Positions 10,485 through 20,234 of a DNA stretch of 44,261 nt are shown piece by piece. A program made the translations under genes and the position numbers. The stretch is taken from NCBI GenBank assembly GCA_013115125.1, contig JABANN010000275.1, positions 1 through 44,261 of the forward strand, given 5' to 3'. The stretch is from Perkinsus olseni (Eukaryota > Perkinsozoa > Perkinsida). The notes beneath the pieces are model-generated. The model searched no databases. It saw only the letters and a list, made by a program, of their open reading frames with translations, and was not told the origin of the DNA. Within the stretch, counting starts at the first letter, position 1. Each line of letters starts with the position of its first letter.

Positions 10485-11725
10485 CCGGCAAAAATTCCAC
10501 CGTGCGTGGAGCTCATCTCAAGCACAGTGGTTACACAGGCTACAAGTGTTGCCACATCATCGCCATCGTCGTCATCATCTTCATCGCAGCAAAGCGCTGC
10601 CGTCGCTTTTCGCCACTGATGCGTCTAATGATTCTCTAAGTGGCGGCCGCTGTATTGCTATTGTACTTATTTCACTTTTTTCTTGTCGAAAATTTCCCCC
10701 TTATCCACCTTAACTGTGCCGAAGATTCGTTGCACTAGGCGGCCAAACTGTGACCATCTTTTGAACTAGTGCTACTTCTCGCGTCTATTACAAATTTTCA
10801 GTCCTGTTCGGGTGAGTATGAGAATGCCCAAGCATTGTGTGGGTAAAACCCAAATCCAGCTCCCCCCCATGTGGTTCGGCAAGGATTTGTACGAAACTCG
10901 CCAACCCACGAGAAGCACTATGAAACTCTGTTCTGTTATCATTACTATTATCAATACTACTAGTGTTATTATAGGTTACGGGCGGTGACTTATGGCGAGT
11001 GCATTGTTGTTGGTGCTGAGCCATTAGTGTCATATTGATGGAACATTTTCAATGCTGGTGGTAATGGTCGTGGTGGTGGTGGTTGTTGTTGTTAGCGATG
11101 TATTGTAGTAGCTGTCGTTGAAGTCGTAAGAATGCTTCTTCTGTGCCATTATGATTTCCCTTTTCTGATGCGGTTGATACTGAGCGGTTGATGTTTATGT
11201 TCGACTCACTTCAACTGCGTTTATAAGATGCAAAAGCTCTGAGTGTTGTGTTATCGATAACGGTGCCAAAATCGGCAGGCGCGGTGCTCTGTCATCAAGT
11301 AAAGGGCGGTAGAATTCTCTAGCGCTAGATGGTCACTATTGGACACGCTCCACTCGTGCTGTCTTTGTGTTCCGTTCACCAGTCTTAGGAAGCTTAGTTG
11401 GCGCGGACAAGTCGTAGGAGATTCTCGTACTGAGTCTGTTGCGGCAAGGGGTTCGCGATTTCGAAGGCCTCCCGCTGAGAAGCCACTGTCAGGCTACAAA
11501 ACTTGGAGAGGATAAGCCCGGTATTTGGGATGATTCAACTCGAAATTTTTGTTTTTTTTCGTGAATTTAGTAAATAAAGACTGAATTTCCGAGGGGAGTG
11601 CCAGAAATTGCCGCTCGAGACGAACGTGGAGGAGTAGGGCGGCCTACTAGGCAGTTGAAGTAGCATGGTTGAGTGGTGGTGTTGGTGATGGCTAAAACAA
11701 CGTAACGTTAGTGTTGTTATTGACG
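10485..11725. other. gene-free stretch with trinucleotide runs
   Basis: Contains GTGGTGGTGG and TTGTTGTTG runs at 11050-11095 and a weak minus-strand frame (10788-11033) of low-complexity Gln/Asn/Ser character that has no domain and is not called. The end of the stretch must hold the promoter of the dehydrogenase at 11726. Some of its last 60 bases recur upstream of the decayed copy at 15.66 kb, for example GGTGATGGCT. Confidence 0.4.
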
Positions 11726-14000
11726 ATGACTTCTAATCCTCGCCTTGTCGCGCCGAATCTGACGGGCAGAGTGGCACTGGTGACTGGGTCTAGCCGAGGG
11801 ATAGGTCGGGAGTGCGCCTTGGCATTGGCAAGGTAGCACTCCAAACTTCGGTCCCCATCGAATCATGCGTGATTAGTTATTCAACTTTCTCTTCACCGTT
11901 TGACCTAGTTCGCCGAGCTGAAGTGTTCGTTAGCAAACATACTGCGATCTAAGGGGAAATATTGGCTAGGATTGTCTCGTGAAGTTTTCCGGTCGTTATC
12001 ACGCCCATCTTCGGCGGCGGGGAGGACGGGAGACGGCTTCTTTAAGGATGTTAGTGAGTGGTCGTCGACTTTCAATTTTGTGGGTCATGTGCGTGAATTC
12101 TCATTCACGACCAGTAGGGCTATGGGAAAATTCTTGGCTTTGGATTCACAAGCGTGGATTGATGCTTTGCGCTCCTTATAGAGATATCTTTCTTTCGCTT
12201 CGACCTCCGGAGTGCGAGTTGGAATCTTTCAGATGCGGAGCTAAGGTTGTTGTGGCAGCCAAGACCGTAGATCCTACCCCCAACTTGCCTGGTGAGCCGA
12301 CTGGGGTCGAGCGTCGTAGAGGTTAGCGCCCACTTGTTGTCTCGGGTTGGCAGTAGCGTAGGCGTGCAGCTTCTTTCGACCAGAGAATCCTTCTCGAACT
12401 GTGCGAGGCTTTTCGCGTGGCAGAGAAATGGTTTTACTGCGGGAATGCCCCCGTTAACAGTTCTCGCCACTAACGGCCGCCCCTGTAGAAGTGCGCGTAA
12501 CATGTGCTGCTTCGCGACGAGCGGAATTGCAGTTCCTGAGTTCTCGCAGTGATTCTAGTAGTTAACAAGGGACACCGATAGCATGTGAAGGCTTAGGGGA
12601 ACTTGTGCCGAGTGAAGCTTCGGCTCTTCAGCGCTTTGAAAGGTCCGCACTCCGTCTTGGGAAGGTACAATATTCACCGTAGCTCGAGAGATCGAGGAAG
12701 CCGGCGGAGTCGCCCTACCGGTCCAGGTGGATCTGCGAGACGCTGAGTCTTGCGAGAGATGTGTGGCTGATGTTATCGCTAAGTTTGGCCGCATAGACAT
12801 TCTTATTAACAACGCTAGCGCGATGTGGTGGCACACTATGGAGGACACTCCCGTGAAAAAGTAATCCGTGCCTCCTCAAAAGTTCGTACAGCGGCTGTCA
12901 TATTCGCTTCCTTCTGGGGCGTTCTGGCTGGAGCCGATACGAGTGTTCGGTCAGATTTGATCTGATAACCTCCATCAACTCGAGAGGGAGCTTTATCATG
13001 ACCAAACTGTGTCTGCCGCACATGAAGAAGAACAACTATGGAAGAGTCATCAATATGTCTCCGCCTATCAGCACCGATTTTATGAGGTTAGTGGAGCTAG
13101 AGGTGTCAGAATCGTACGAAAGTCACACTGTTTCTGCACCAGTGAGGCTGAATTTTGTCCGGCCAAGGGTCCCTCCGGAGTCACAGCGAACTTCGGTCAA
13201 TCGCGATTAACAAGCATCGGAGCTCTATTCTCCTGTGCTTCGAAGTTACCGCGGTTTAACGGCGTACAACATCAGCAAGTTCGGCATGTCGATGTCCGCG
13301 TTGGGAGCTGCGGCTGAGGGGCAAGGCTGTAATGTCACCGGTAAGGGCCATCCTCCGTGTGGTCTGAGCGGACATATTGCCCTTCACGAAAATCTCGCGC
13401 TATACATCGAAGGATCGTCGAAGATAGGTGGGGCAGCTCGCACGGTTCGCTTCCTGCTTGGTAGGGAATTGTCTATGGCCCGCAACAGTAGTGGAGTCGC
13501 AGGCAGCCACAAACTTCGAATTGGGGAGTAAAGATGATTGGAGGAAGTCCACTATTTTGGCCGATTGTGTGAGTCCTGTCGTACCTTGGATTATCAGCAT
13601 TCCGATGTAGTCTAGCTGGTTAGGATTCGTGGCTCTCACCCACGCGACCGGGGTTCGAGTCCCCGCATCGGAATTTTCTCCCACGTTCTTTTATGTTCTT
13701 CGTTGACGAGTGCAGGTACTCTCCATCATCAATGAGCCCGAGCTCACAGGAGAGATGCTCATCGATGATGAATATCTGACTAGCTCCAGAGTCGGTCTCA
13801 CACAAGACGATCTCATCGTTTACCGGAAGAACCCTGCCGTTGAACCTGTAGGGCGCTTTGGTCCTTGAGCGATGATTCCCTTCTCATTGCAGCGGAGGCA
13901 CCTGGCCGAAGCAGTCCACAAGGGTCGAAGCTTCGGAGAGCAAGTGGCCCGAGGGGATGTTCGTCAAGTCTCGGTTGATAAGAGAAGGTCCATGCTTTGA
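11726..14000 (+). CDS. HSDL2-like: HSDL2-like short-chain dehydrogenase/reductase (8 exons)
   Basis: Exons 11726-11832, 12233-12291, 12665-12860, 12955-13086, 13246-13340, 13465-13568, 13716-13847 and 13893-14000 join in phase to about 310 residues. SDR hallmarks are present in order: TGSSRGIG (cofactor loop), AAKTVDP, NNAS, INMSPP with the catalytic Ser, and YNISKFG with the Tyr-x3-Lys pair. PNLPGTIFTVAREIE, CLWPATVVESQAA and IIADC-type segments match the HSDL2 group rather than generic SDRs. The SCP2 domain of animal HSDL2 is absent. The C-terminus ends RRSML, close to a peroxisomal PTS1 tripeptide; human HSDL2 is peroxisomal, so peroxisomal location is a fair inference. The last intron (45 nt) is short, and without it the protein ends at 13868. 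Some acceptors are unusual (GAAG before the exon). Confidence 0.8.
13094..13111 (+). repeat. 18-nt intron word shared with the Romo1-like gene
   Basis: GAGCTAGAGGTGTCAGAA lies 7 bases inside intron 4 of the dehydrogenase and recurs exactly at 20390-20407, 2 bases inside a 34-nt intron of the Romo1/Mgr2-like gene. The flanking exons are unrelated. Confidence 0.85.
13601..13672 (+). tRNA. trnE-CUC: tRNA-Glu (CTC) inside a dehydrogenase intron
   Basis: Complete cloverleaf of 72 nt: acceptor stem TCCGATG/CATCGGA, D arm with TAGCTGGTTAGGA (box A), anticodon stem CGTGG/CCACG with loop CTCTCAC giving anticodon CTC, and T arm CGGGG-TTCGAGT-CCCCG (box B). A T-rich stretch (TTTTCT) follows as Pol III terminator. 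It lies on the sense strand within the 147-nt intron 13569-13715, filling half of it. Confidence 0.93.
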
Positions 14001-14833
14001 AGTCGGTGATCGACCCGAAAGACTTTTTTATTTTTCCTTTTTGCGAGTTCTGTTTCCTGAGTGAACTCGCGGATCAAGGGACCAGTTTACTTCGAGAGTG
14101 CGTAAAAAAAGGAATGTTGCAACGGCAGCGATGGTTCACCCGGCATGCGCGTAAATGCCGAAGGCGAACCAGAGTATCGTGCATTGACGCGCTGCCTTTA
14201 TTTCATGCGTTCATGCGCACATCCTTATTGGTAGTCAAGTCCGTAAAAGATGATACCTGAAAGATGGTGAGAGTTAGATCTTTTCTAGCCCTTTGAAATC
14301 AGTATGGCATCGAGTTCTGCAGTCGGGCGCGCGGACGTGGTACCCAATGGAACAATCCGCGTACCGTCGAGTATCGCAGAGCTGGCGATGACGGCTAGCC
14401 AACCTGAATTAACGACGTAAGGTGGTACGGGAAGCATAGCAATGACGAGTCGGGTGTCTACACTGGTTGAACCCATGCATCTCATCCTGTTCACTCACCC
14501 GCACCACCCCGATGCTCGTAGTCACTGCCTTTCATCGCGATATCATTCAACGACGCGGCCCATAGAGATGCGAAACGTGACGTTCTGAACGTCGGTCTAG
14601 CAATCTGCGGCTGTGTGAAGTACCATTACCGACGGTTGAGAGTACAAGTATAGGGCGATGGGTAGACAAGAGGCCAACTCCCTGGGCGGGGAAAACGAAA
14701 TGAAGTTGTATACTGGGTGCCAACCAGTGGCTGGATGAACTCATGGGCAACCCGTAGCGAGTGATGAGAATCCTGAAACTGGATTCATGTGTTGGAGACC
14801 GGAGTAGGTCTTGGAAAGCCATACTTGAGCTGA
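14001..14833. other. intergenic stretch, nothing recognised
   Basis: Frames of up to 98 codons occur but none shows a domain, signal peptide or splice logic. The region lies between the 3' ends of a plus-strand and a minus-strand gene. Confidence 0.35.
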
Positions 14834-15034
14834 CTAGGGGCAACTGCAGTCACAGTGGGCATGACCAATAATAGGGTGGTTGGTGGCGCTACACTCGCAC
14901 TGTGGACAATCATCCAGACAGAACGGTCTGCAATACGAGTCTTGATCGTAGCGGAGATTACGGAGATTTTGTGTGGCACGCTGCCCACGGGCCAAGACAA
15001 GAGGGACGATGAGAACCGAGACGAAGAGAGCCAT
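14834..15034 (-). CDS. small secreted cysteine-rich peptide with LRxL motif, 66 aa
   Basis: An intact single exon. Met at 15034 starts a signal peptide (MALFVSVLIVPLVLA); an in-frame Met at 15076 would place 14 polar residues ahead of it and is less likely. The mature part has RATQNLRNLRYDQDSYCRPF, then CLDDCPQCEC, a His-containing loop and the end HCDCSCP, eight cysteines in all. The framework LRxL, Y-C-x2-F-C, C-P-x-C-x-C, C-x-C-x-C parallels the peptide at 8590-8781, with a longer loop before the last three cysteines. Secreted, function unknown. Confidence 0.72.
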   Translation of the reverse strand: MALFVSVLIVPLVLARGQRATQNLRNLRYDQDSYCRPFCLDDCPQCECSATNHPIIGHAHCDCSCP

Positions 15035-15213
15035 GCGCACGAGAGATTGCTGAAACGGTCTCCACGAATTCCCCAAGAGTAACGGGATTGGTTACATACG
15101 CCGTGCACGGCAACGACACCATCTCGAATGCTTTTGTAAACATGAAATGACACCCTAGTTCGACGAGAGAGACGAATATGGCGATGACGAGATTTTAGAG
15201 AATCCCTAAATGT

Positions 15214-15497
15214 GCTAATTGCAATCGATCACCACACGCATATGCACGTCGGCTAACTCGAGTCTGTGGCACTCGACGGTAACTGTCTATCTGCAAGGGA
15301 ATATGGCAATAAGAATAGAACTGATGGTGATGGGACAAACGCACTCGATTTCGTGCAGCAATCTGTCTAGTCACCATGGCCAACAACTCGGCGGGAAGTT
15401 CCTCTCAGTGTGCAATATGGTACACAGAGTTCCATAACCCGAACCAGCGGGGAAGTCCCACGAGGGCCACGGGAAGGAGACAAATGGTTTTTCTCAT
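15214..15497 (-). pseudogene. one or two further secreted-peptide copies, broken or unresolved
   Basis: On the minus strand, Met at 15497 opens a signal peptide (MRKTICLLPVALVGLP) followed, in a different frame, by ELCVPYCTLRG, which matches the C-x2-aromatic-C opening of the family. Further on, a hydrophobic piece (VCPITISSILIAIFPC) precedes VTVECHRLELADVHM and a stop, recalling the ECHQQ tail of the peptide at 7899. These look like decayed family members with a few breaks between them; unrecognised short introns are the alternative. Confidence 0.4.
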
Positions 15498-15649
15498 CAC
15501 ACCCAATGACCGATGAGACTGTTGCTCAGGGTGGTGCTGTACCACCAGTAAACCCAAAGGCAGTCGTTCGGGCTCCCAAGGGATAAGATCACAGATGCGT
15601 TGTGTGCTGATGATTATGGTGATGGCTGAAACCATGTGGCACAGACCGT

Positions 15650-15780
15650 CAGAGCGTTGTCTTCAGCGGCGGGCTCTGATCCTCGCCCTTCCGTCCCGAA
15701 TCTGACGGGCAAGGTGGCTCTAGCAGAGGGAAAGGCAGGGAATACGCGCTGGCAGTGGCAAGGTGGAACCGCCCGTACCG
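15650..15780 (+). pseudogene. decayed copy of the dehydrogenase first exon
   Basis: CCGAATCTGACGGGCA and following bases match exon 1 of the gene at 11726, with TCTGATCCTCGCCC before it matching the start region and GGCAGTGGCAAGGTGG matching the exon 1 donor. The upstream GGTGATGGCT word is also shared, so promoter and exon were copied together. The cofactor loop is gone and no later exons follow, so the copy cannot make the enzyme. Confidence 0.7.
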
Positions 15781-15924
15781 CTTGGCATGCACTAGGCGCG
15801 ACTTTCGCTTTATTCTGTCCAGCGATGCTGAAATCGTTGAACCCTCTACTAACCATGTGACGTAGTCTGCTACGCACCCGCTGAGTCCACCTTACTCAAC
15901 AAGGCTAGTTACGAGAAGCAATGA

Positions 15925-15945
15925 TGATTCAGGTCACCTGAATCA
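15925..15945. repeat. perfect palindrome, 10-bp arms, one central base
   Basis: Arm TGATTCAGGT, central C, then the exact reverse complement. It lies in non-coding DNA. Confidence 0.8.
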
Positions 15946-16332
15946 GGTGTCTATAACGGTCGAGCACCGCCCTCCCATGCCTGAAGGGTTCTATGGAGTG
16001 CAGCTACGTCAGTTTGAATGAGCAACGAATTAATCCTGTTCCGTCGCCAACGATTCACCCAAAACTCGTCTTGCCCTGCCGATGGTAGCCGTAGCTATTT
16101 TGCAGTAAAATAAAAGTAAAATTTTTACTCCGAGGCAACAGCGATCCACAAAAGGAGCAAGTCCAATACCAAACAAAACCTCTGTTGGTTGACTGAGTAT
16201 GGGCAGAAATAACCCATGACTCACATACACACTCAACCAGTTGGGAGTTGAACTACGATCAACAATATCGACATCATTCTTATCGTCATCATCTACGAAC
16301 GTGCAGCTAAGAGTGATCGCGAGAGTCAAAAA
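15946..16332. other. stretch between the decayed copy and tRNA-Thr
   Basis: A minus-strand frame (16030-16329) starts with a hydrophobic leader (MTLAITLSCTFV) but then becomes undistinguished and has no splice partner, so it is not called. Confidence 0.3.
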
Positions 16333-16407
16333 AAGCCTTCTGCCGGAGTCGAACCGACGACCTCCCGCTTACTAAGCGGGTGCTCTACCAACTAAGCTAA
16401 GAAGGCT
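16333..16407 (-). tRNA. trnT-AGU: tRNA-Thr (AGT)
   Basis: On the minus strand: acceptor AGCCTTC/GAAGGCT, D arm TAGCTTAGTTGGTAGAGC, anticodon stem CCCGC/GCGGG with loop TTAGTAA giving AGT, and T arm GTCGG-TTCGACT-CCGGC. A run of seven T follows directly as terminator. No intron and no CCA encoded, as normal for a eukaryotic nuclear tRNA. Confidence 0.93.
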
Positions 16408-16743
16408 CACGACAAACTCTGCAGATCAAACTCGATATCATAAAGAGCTGGCTGGGTCGAATCACCTGGTCAAAAAGCATGAATCGAGGAATTCGGTCTC
16501 AGCCTTGAGTTCGGATTCGCCAAGGACTCCGTCAGAGAGTGACTCAAATCATTCCGAGTATATTCCAATCCCTCAACCCTCATTACTTCAGGAGCCTGTC
16601 TAATTGAGACGTGCGAGGGAACCAAAGACGGCACAGTTGATGCAGTGAACCGCGGTGTTTAGCTTGAATGGTAGTATAAGACAGCAACAAAAGCAAACAA
16701 ACTTTACATCAGTCGGACTACAGCCGGGCGTTTTTTCGATCGC
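16408..16743. other. spacer between tRNA-Thr and the Tim14-like 3' end
   Basis: No feature recognised; probably the 3' flank of the minus-strand gene that ends at 16744. Confidence 0.3.
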
Positions 16744-17025
16744 TCACCGTCTTTTCCCCAGCAGCACCTGATAGAGCGAAAACACAGTTAATAGCAGAAT
16801 GCCCAATATACGGTGAATGTACATCCTTAGCTTCGTTGATTTTGGACGCTATATAAGTACTTCCACCACGATCCGGATGGTTGGCCAGCAACAATTGCCG
16901 ATGATGCTGACGACAAAGGGCAACAGTCACGTCCGTGACCAGTGCTGTCTGCGATAGAGTACCTTCTGAATATTATCCCTGCTCAGTTGAGTTTGACCCA
17001 GATTAAGGATCTTGCGAGCTTCGGA
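16744..17025 (-). CDS. TIM14: Tim14/Pam18 J-protein, C-terminal exons
   Basis: Minus-strand exons 16963-17025, 16823-16906 and 16744-16767 join in phase 0 through introns of 56 and 55 nt. The peptide begins [20 protein letters not shown], carries the J-domain signature NHPDRGG with the HPD triad, then [13 protein letters not shown] and ends VLLGKRR. This is the short J-domain of Tim14/Pam18 (DNAJC15/19), the partner that stimulates mtHsp70 in the TIM23 import motor at the matrix face of the inner membrane. Family members place the J-domain last, as here. The N-terminal exons with the membrane span are not firmly found; a candidate is at 18438-18698. Confidence in the family is high, in gene extent low. 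Confidence 0.85.
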
Positions 17026-18437
17026 CTGAAACGACAAGGCGTAGCCTCCCTACGGCTGAGTGTGCAAGGAAGGCGATTGAGGAACTAGTTAATGACAAAT
17101 AGGGTGATAGTGATAGTGAGCACAACGGTGAAGACATGAGTTTCAAATCATGTATCATCCTACTGTGCGATTACAACCTCCCATACCCTAGAAAGCGTAC
17201 AGCGACAGTAATAATGACGATAAAAATTCAAGTTCTATCACCACGCACAAAGTAGAAGCACATAGAAACGTAACGAACAAAGAGACGTGTTGAAGATCAA
17301 CACGTTAAAACGTGAACAGAATCACCGTATGTTATACACTGTATAATCTCGATTATTCCTTGCAACTAGCTCGACCCTATGCGTAATGCGATTACAGTGC
17401 ACACCTCCCTTATCCTAGGCCCGCGCTGGGAGCAGTTTTATATTGATGTTGAATCATGTACATGGGTACATCACCGCGGCACGTACCGCTAATCACGTCC
17501 AGTGTCCACTAATTGCTCCGAAAAATGAGCAACAAGATTCACCCGAAACCCCCACACGAAGCCATAGCTTATCATTCATCTAGGGTTGGCTATCTATAGA
17601 TATACCAGTAGAACAATTCCGTATCTTTAGGTTACCCCTGTTAGATACACAATAGTGTGAAAAAAATATAATTACTAATGACACCATGACGCATCTTTAC
17701 GGATAAGAGATCCCTAAATATCGAACAACGTTCGCGCAGACTCCCGCGGATTTCGCATTATCGCAGAACAGATCGTTCAATTCAAAATACTCTCCTCAGA
17801 ATGAAGGTTCGTTCGGGAAAAATTATATACCTAGATTCAAACGATAATATTATCCCAGTGGCAGCGACCGCTACAAGATTCGTATATAGAGTATTCACTC
17901 AAGGGGACTTCGCAGCGTCTCAGAACAGATCACCATTTCTACTAGTGTCTTAGTTAACTAGGGTGTCCAAAAGCCAGCCTCTCCTGAGTTTCCCGACCGC
18001 TTCCAGGATCATCTTTAGCACGTTAAATTCAATCCTTCGAGCGCTCCTGTAATTTGATAGAGGCAGCAGTCTAATGAACACACCCAAAAATGTCCGTTTC
18101 AAAATATATTGCCAGTCACAAATGATGTTATTATACAACATTTTATACGTATTAATAGTGTTTCGTCGGATGCACGGTATGAATTCAGTAGGAAAGAAGT
18201 TCTCGGGAAGAAAACCCAAAAACTTGCAGTCCTAGATTCATAGTAGTAATACTAACTGATATTAGTGTAATCGGGTTAGTACCAATTATGACTGATTAGA
18301 TTTCCAAATTCCTCCCCCGGAAGCTCGACAAAGTACTTCCTGAGGGGGTGGATACCAAAACATGTGAGCGTGTTGCTACTGTTGGTACTTTACATATCGT
18401 TAGACGATTTTTTTGCACTGTGTATTGAAGAATGTGA
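17026..18437. other. AT-rich stretch, probably intron of the Tim14-like gene
   Basis: About 1.4 kb of AT-rich DNA with only short frames. Given Tim14 exons at its left end and a plausible first exon at its right end, it is most likely intronic, but a middle exon encoding the usual GGFxxxM segment was looked for and not found. Confidence 0.35.
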
Positions 18438-18698
18438 TTATCTGCCATTGCTTGCCTTGTAATAATCTGAAAATTTTTGGAATTTTTTCCCGAAAACTTT
18501 CCTACCGGTTGTAACCGTGCGTCCGATATAATTACTAACTAGTATCAGTAGTCCAAGTTTTTCTACGGCAACTACAATACACGCAAGAGCATTGCGAAAA
18601 TGATAGTCCACGGGAGCCCCCCCAGTGATTACCCGAGACATGGTCTGATCGAAGCCTTCGAGACCCCTCAGACTTGACGCCTGGAAAAGCGTCGACAT
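18438..18698 (-). CDS. possible N-terminal exon of the Tim14-like gene
   Basis: The minus-strand frame reads MSRVITGGAPVDYHFRNAL, then a membrane-like segment ACIVVAVEKLGLLILVS, a basic stretch GRTVTTGRKVFGKKF and SDYYK. A single span followed by a basic linker and a Tyr-Tyr-Lys is the layout of Tim14 N-termini. AAG followed by GCAAGC after DYYK could be a GC-AG donor. The link to the J-domain exons is not proven and the frame may be fortuitous. Confidence 0.3.
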   Translation of the reverse strand: MSTLFQASSLRGLEGFDQTMSRVITGGAPVDYHFRNALACIVVAVEKLGLLILVSNYIGRTVTTGRKVFGKKFQKFSDYYKASNGR

Positions 18699-20233
18699 TC
18701 TTGGTAGGGCTAGACCGGCCGCACTCGCGAACCGAATACCTGAAATGAGGAATCTTAGGTTGACTCAAGGTATTCGCAAGGTCGAAAGATACGCCTGGAG
18801 CGTGGAGGTTTAGATACGAGACAGGGCATCACTAGGTCTACCGAAAAGTCTCCCGGGAGGTCGCGGAACTGTGATCGGGAAAGAATTCTTGTAATGATTT
18901 TAAAATTATTTAGAAAACGAAGATTTAGATTTTGGAAAAAATATCCGAAAGCGATTGTTACATATCTTTTGCATGCATGAGATATACGGGGTTGAAAGAT
19001 ACGGCAGCGAATAGCAAACCTCTAAACTCCTCCCACTCACGCGTCTTATACCAAGATATGCTCAACTTCCTCGTCATTTGCAAGCTTAACCTCAAGATAC
19101 GTTTCAATATATCGCATTCTACGACCCTTGAAACGCGCCAATTTTAACTCAGTCTCTCACCACCACTGCCCCTGGCCCTCCCCAGAATCCAGAAAAGTAT
19201 CTTACCTTGTCTCACAGCCAAAGCACCAACTCCTACTCCGAATAATAGGGGAAGCATTATGATACGTGGGGAATAAAAATCGATTGCTGGGGCGCGCGCT
19301 ACTTACAGACGGTTAGGTTCGACCTCAGGATTCGGCTAGATCCCTCAGTCTCAGAGTTGGTTTATTGACGAATCATTGGTCTGAATGGTGTGGCCTTTTT
19401 CTTCTGCTTCGAGTTCCCAGGCGACGCAGGACGAAGATACTAACAGGTGGGTAATGTTGATCGTATCTTAGGGCTCTGTGTTACACCACCTTCAACCTAA
19501 GATACGGATTATCGGCACCTTTTCTATTTTGTTCGTTCGCACATCACCAAATCGCGAAGTTTAAATTAGGATTTTCTATGTGTAATTTTTTATAAAAGCG
19601 TTTAGGAAGATCGCGCCTGTTGTGTAAGGTAATTTTCGTCGAAAATTTTTCGACGAAACAGCGTTTTTCGAGCTTTTTTCAGATGAGAATTTTTATTATT
19701 TTGTAAATTTTTCGGTATTTTATTTCTCATTTTTCGTGAGTTTTCATATTCACATTATGGGGTTACTCGCTTTAATCGGAATGAGGTTACGTAATAATTG
19801 GTATCGATTAATACTGGATCATAATATTCAATAATAATAACTCAGGAATCTTAGCTTAATCCCAGTCCGTACTTTTTCGATGATTTTTTATATTTATGAA
19901 ATTACACCATAAAAAGCGTATATTTCTTAAGGCACTTGAGTTTTTCACAATTTTCGTGTTTTCGGCTGCGCGAAAGATACCGCACTTCGCGCGTTTCGTG
20001 TGAACCTTCAACATAAAAGAAGCTGCTTGAAATATCAATATCTATCAATATGTATCACAATTTATCAGCTACTGTTATGCACGGTATGTGGTACTCAAAT
20101 CTGAATGAAGTTACGTAATTATTGTTATTGAGTCAATACCAGTAATTACGGCGATTATGTTATTTAATAATATATACTCAATAAATCGTGGTACGAGTCC
20201 TGTGCATCTCTCAGTCCCATAGAGTCCCACATA
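18699..20233. promoter_or_regulatory. putative divergent promoter region between TIM23-related genes
   Basis: Minus-strand Tim14-like sequence lies to the left and the plus-strand Romo1/Mgr2-like gene to the right. The 12-mer TCAACCTAAGAT occurs at 18752-18763 (reverse) and 19492-19503 (forward), and the core AAGATAC or its complement recurs at least six more times between 18780 and 20000. No gene-like frame is present. The motif repetition is seen; a regulatory role is inferred. Confidence 0.4.
19745..20185. repeat. two diverged copies of an about 100-nt AT-rich unit
   Basis: The stretch from about 19757 to 19845 (gggttactcg, gaggttacgtaataattg, ataataataactca) is matched in order by about 20088 to 20180 (gtggtactca, gaagttacgtaattattg, aataatatatactca). 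Similarity is visible but degraded. Neither copy is coding. Confidence 0.5.
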
Positions 20234-20234
20234 G

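Noticed and set aside
10788-11033. Minus-strand Gln/Asn/Ser-rich frame
   Set aside because: It is low-complexity sequence made by trinucleotide runs; no domain and no supported exons on either side.
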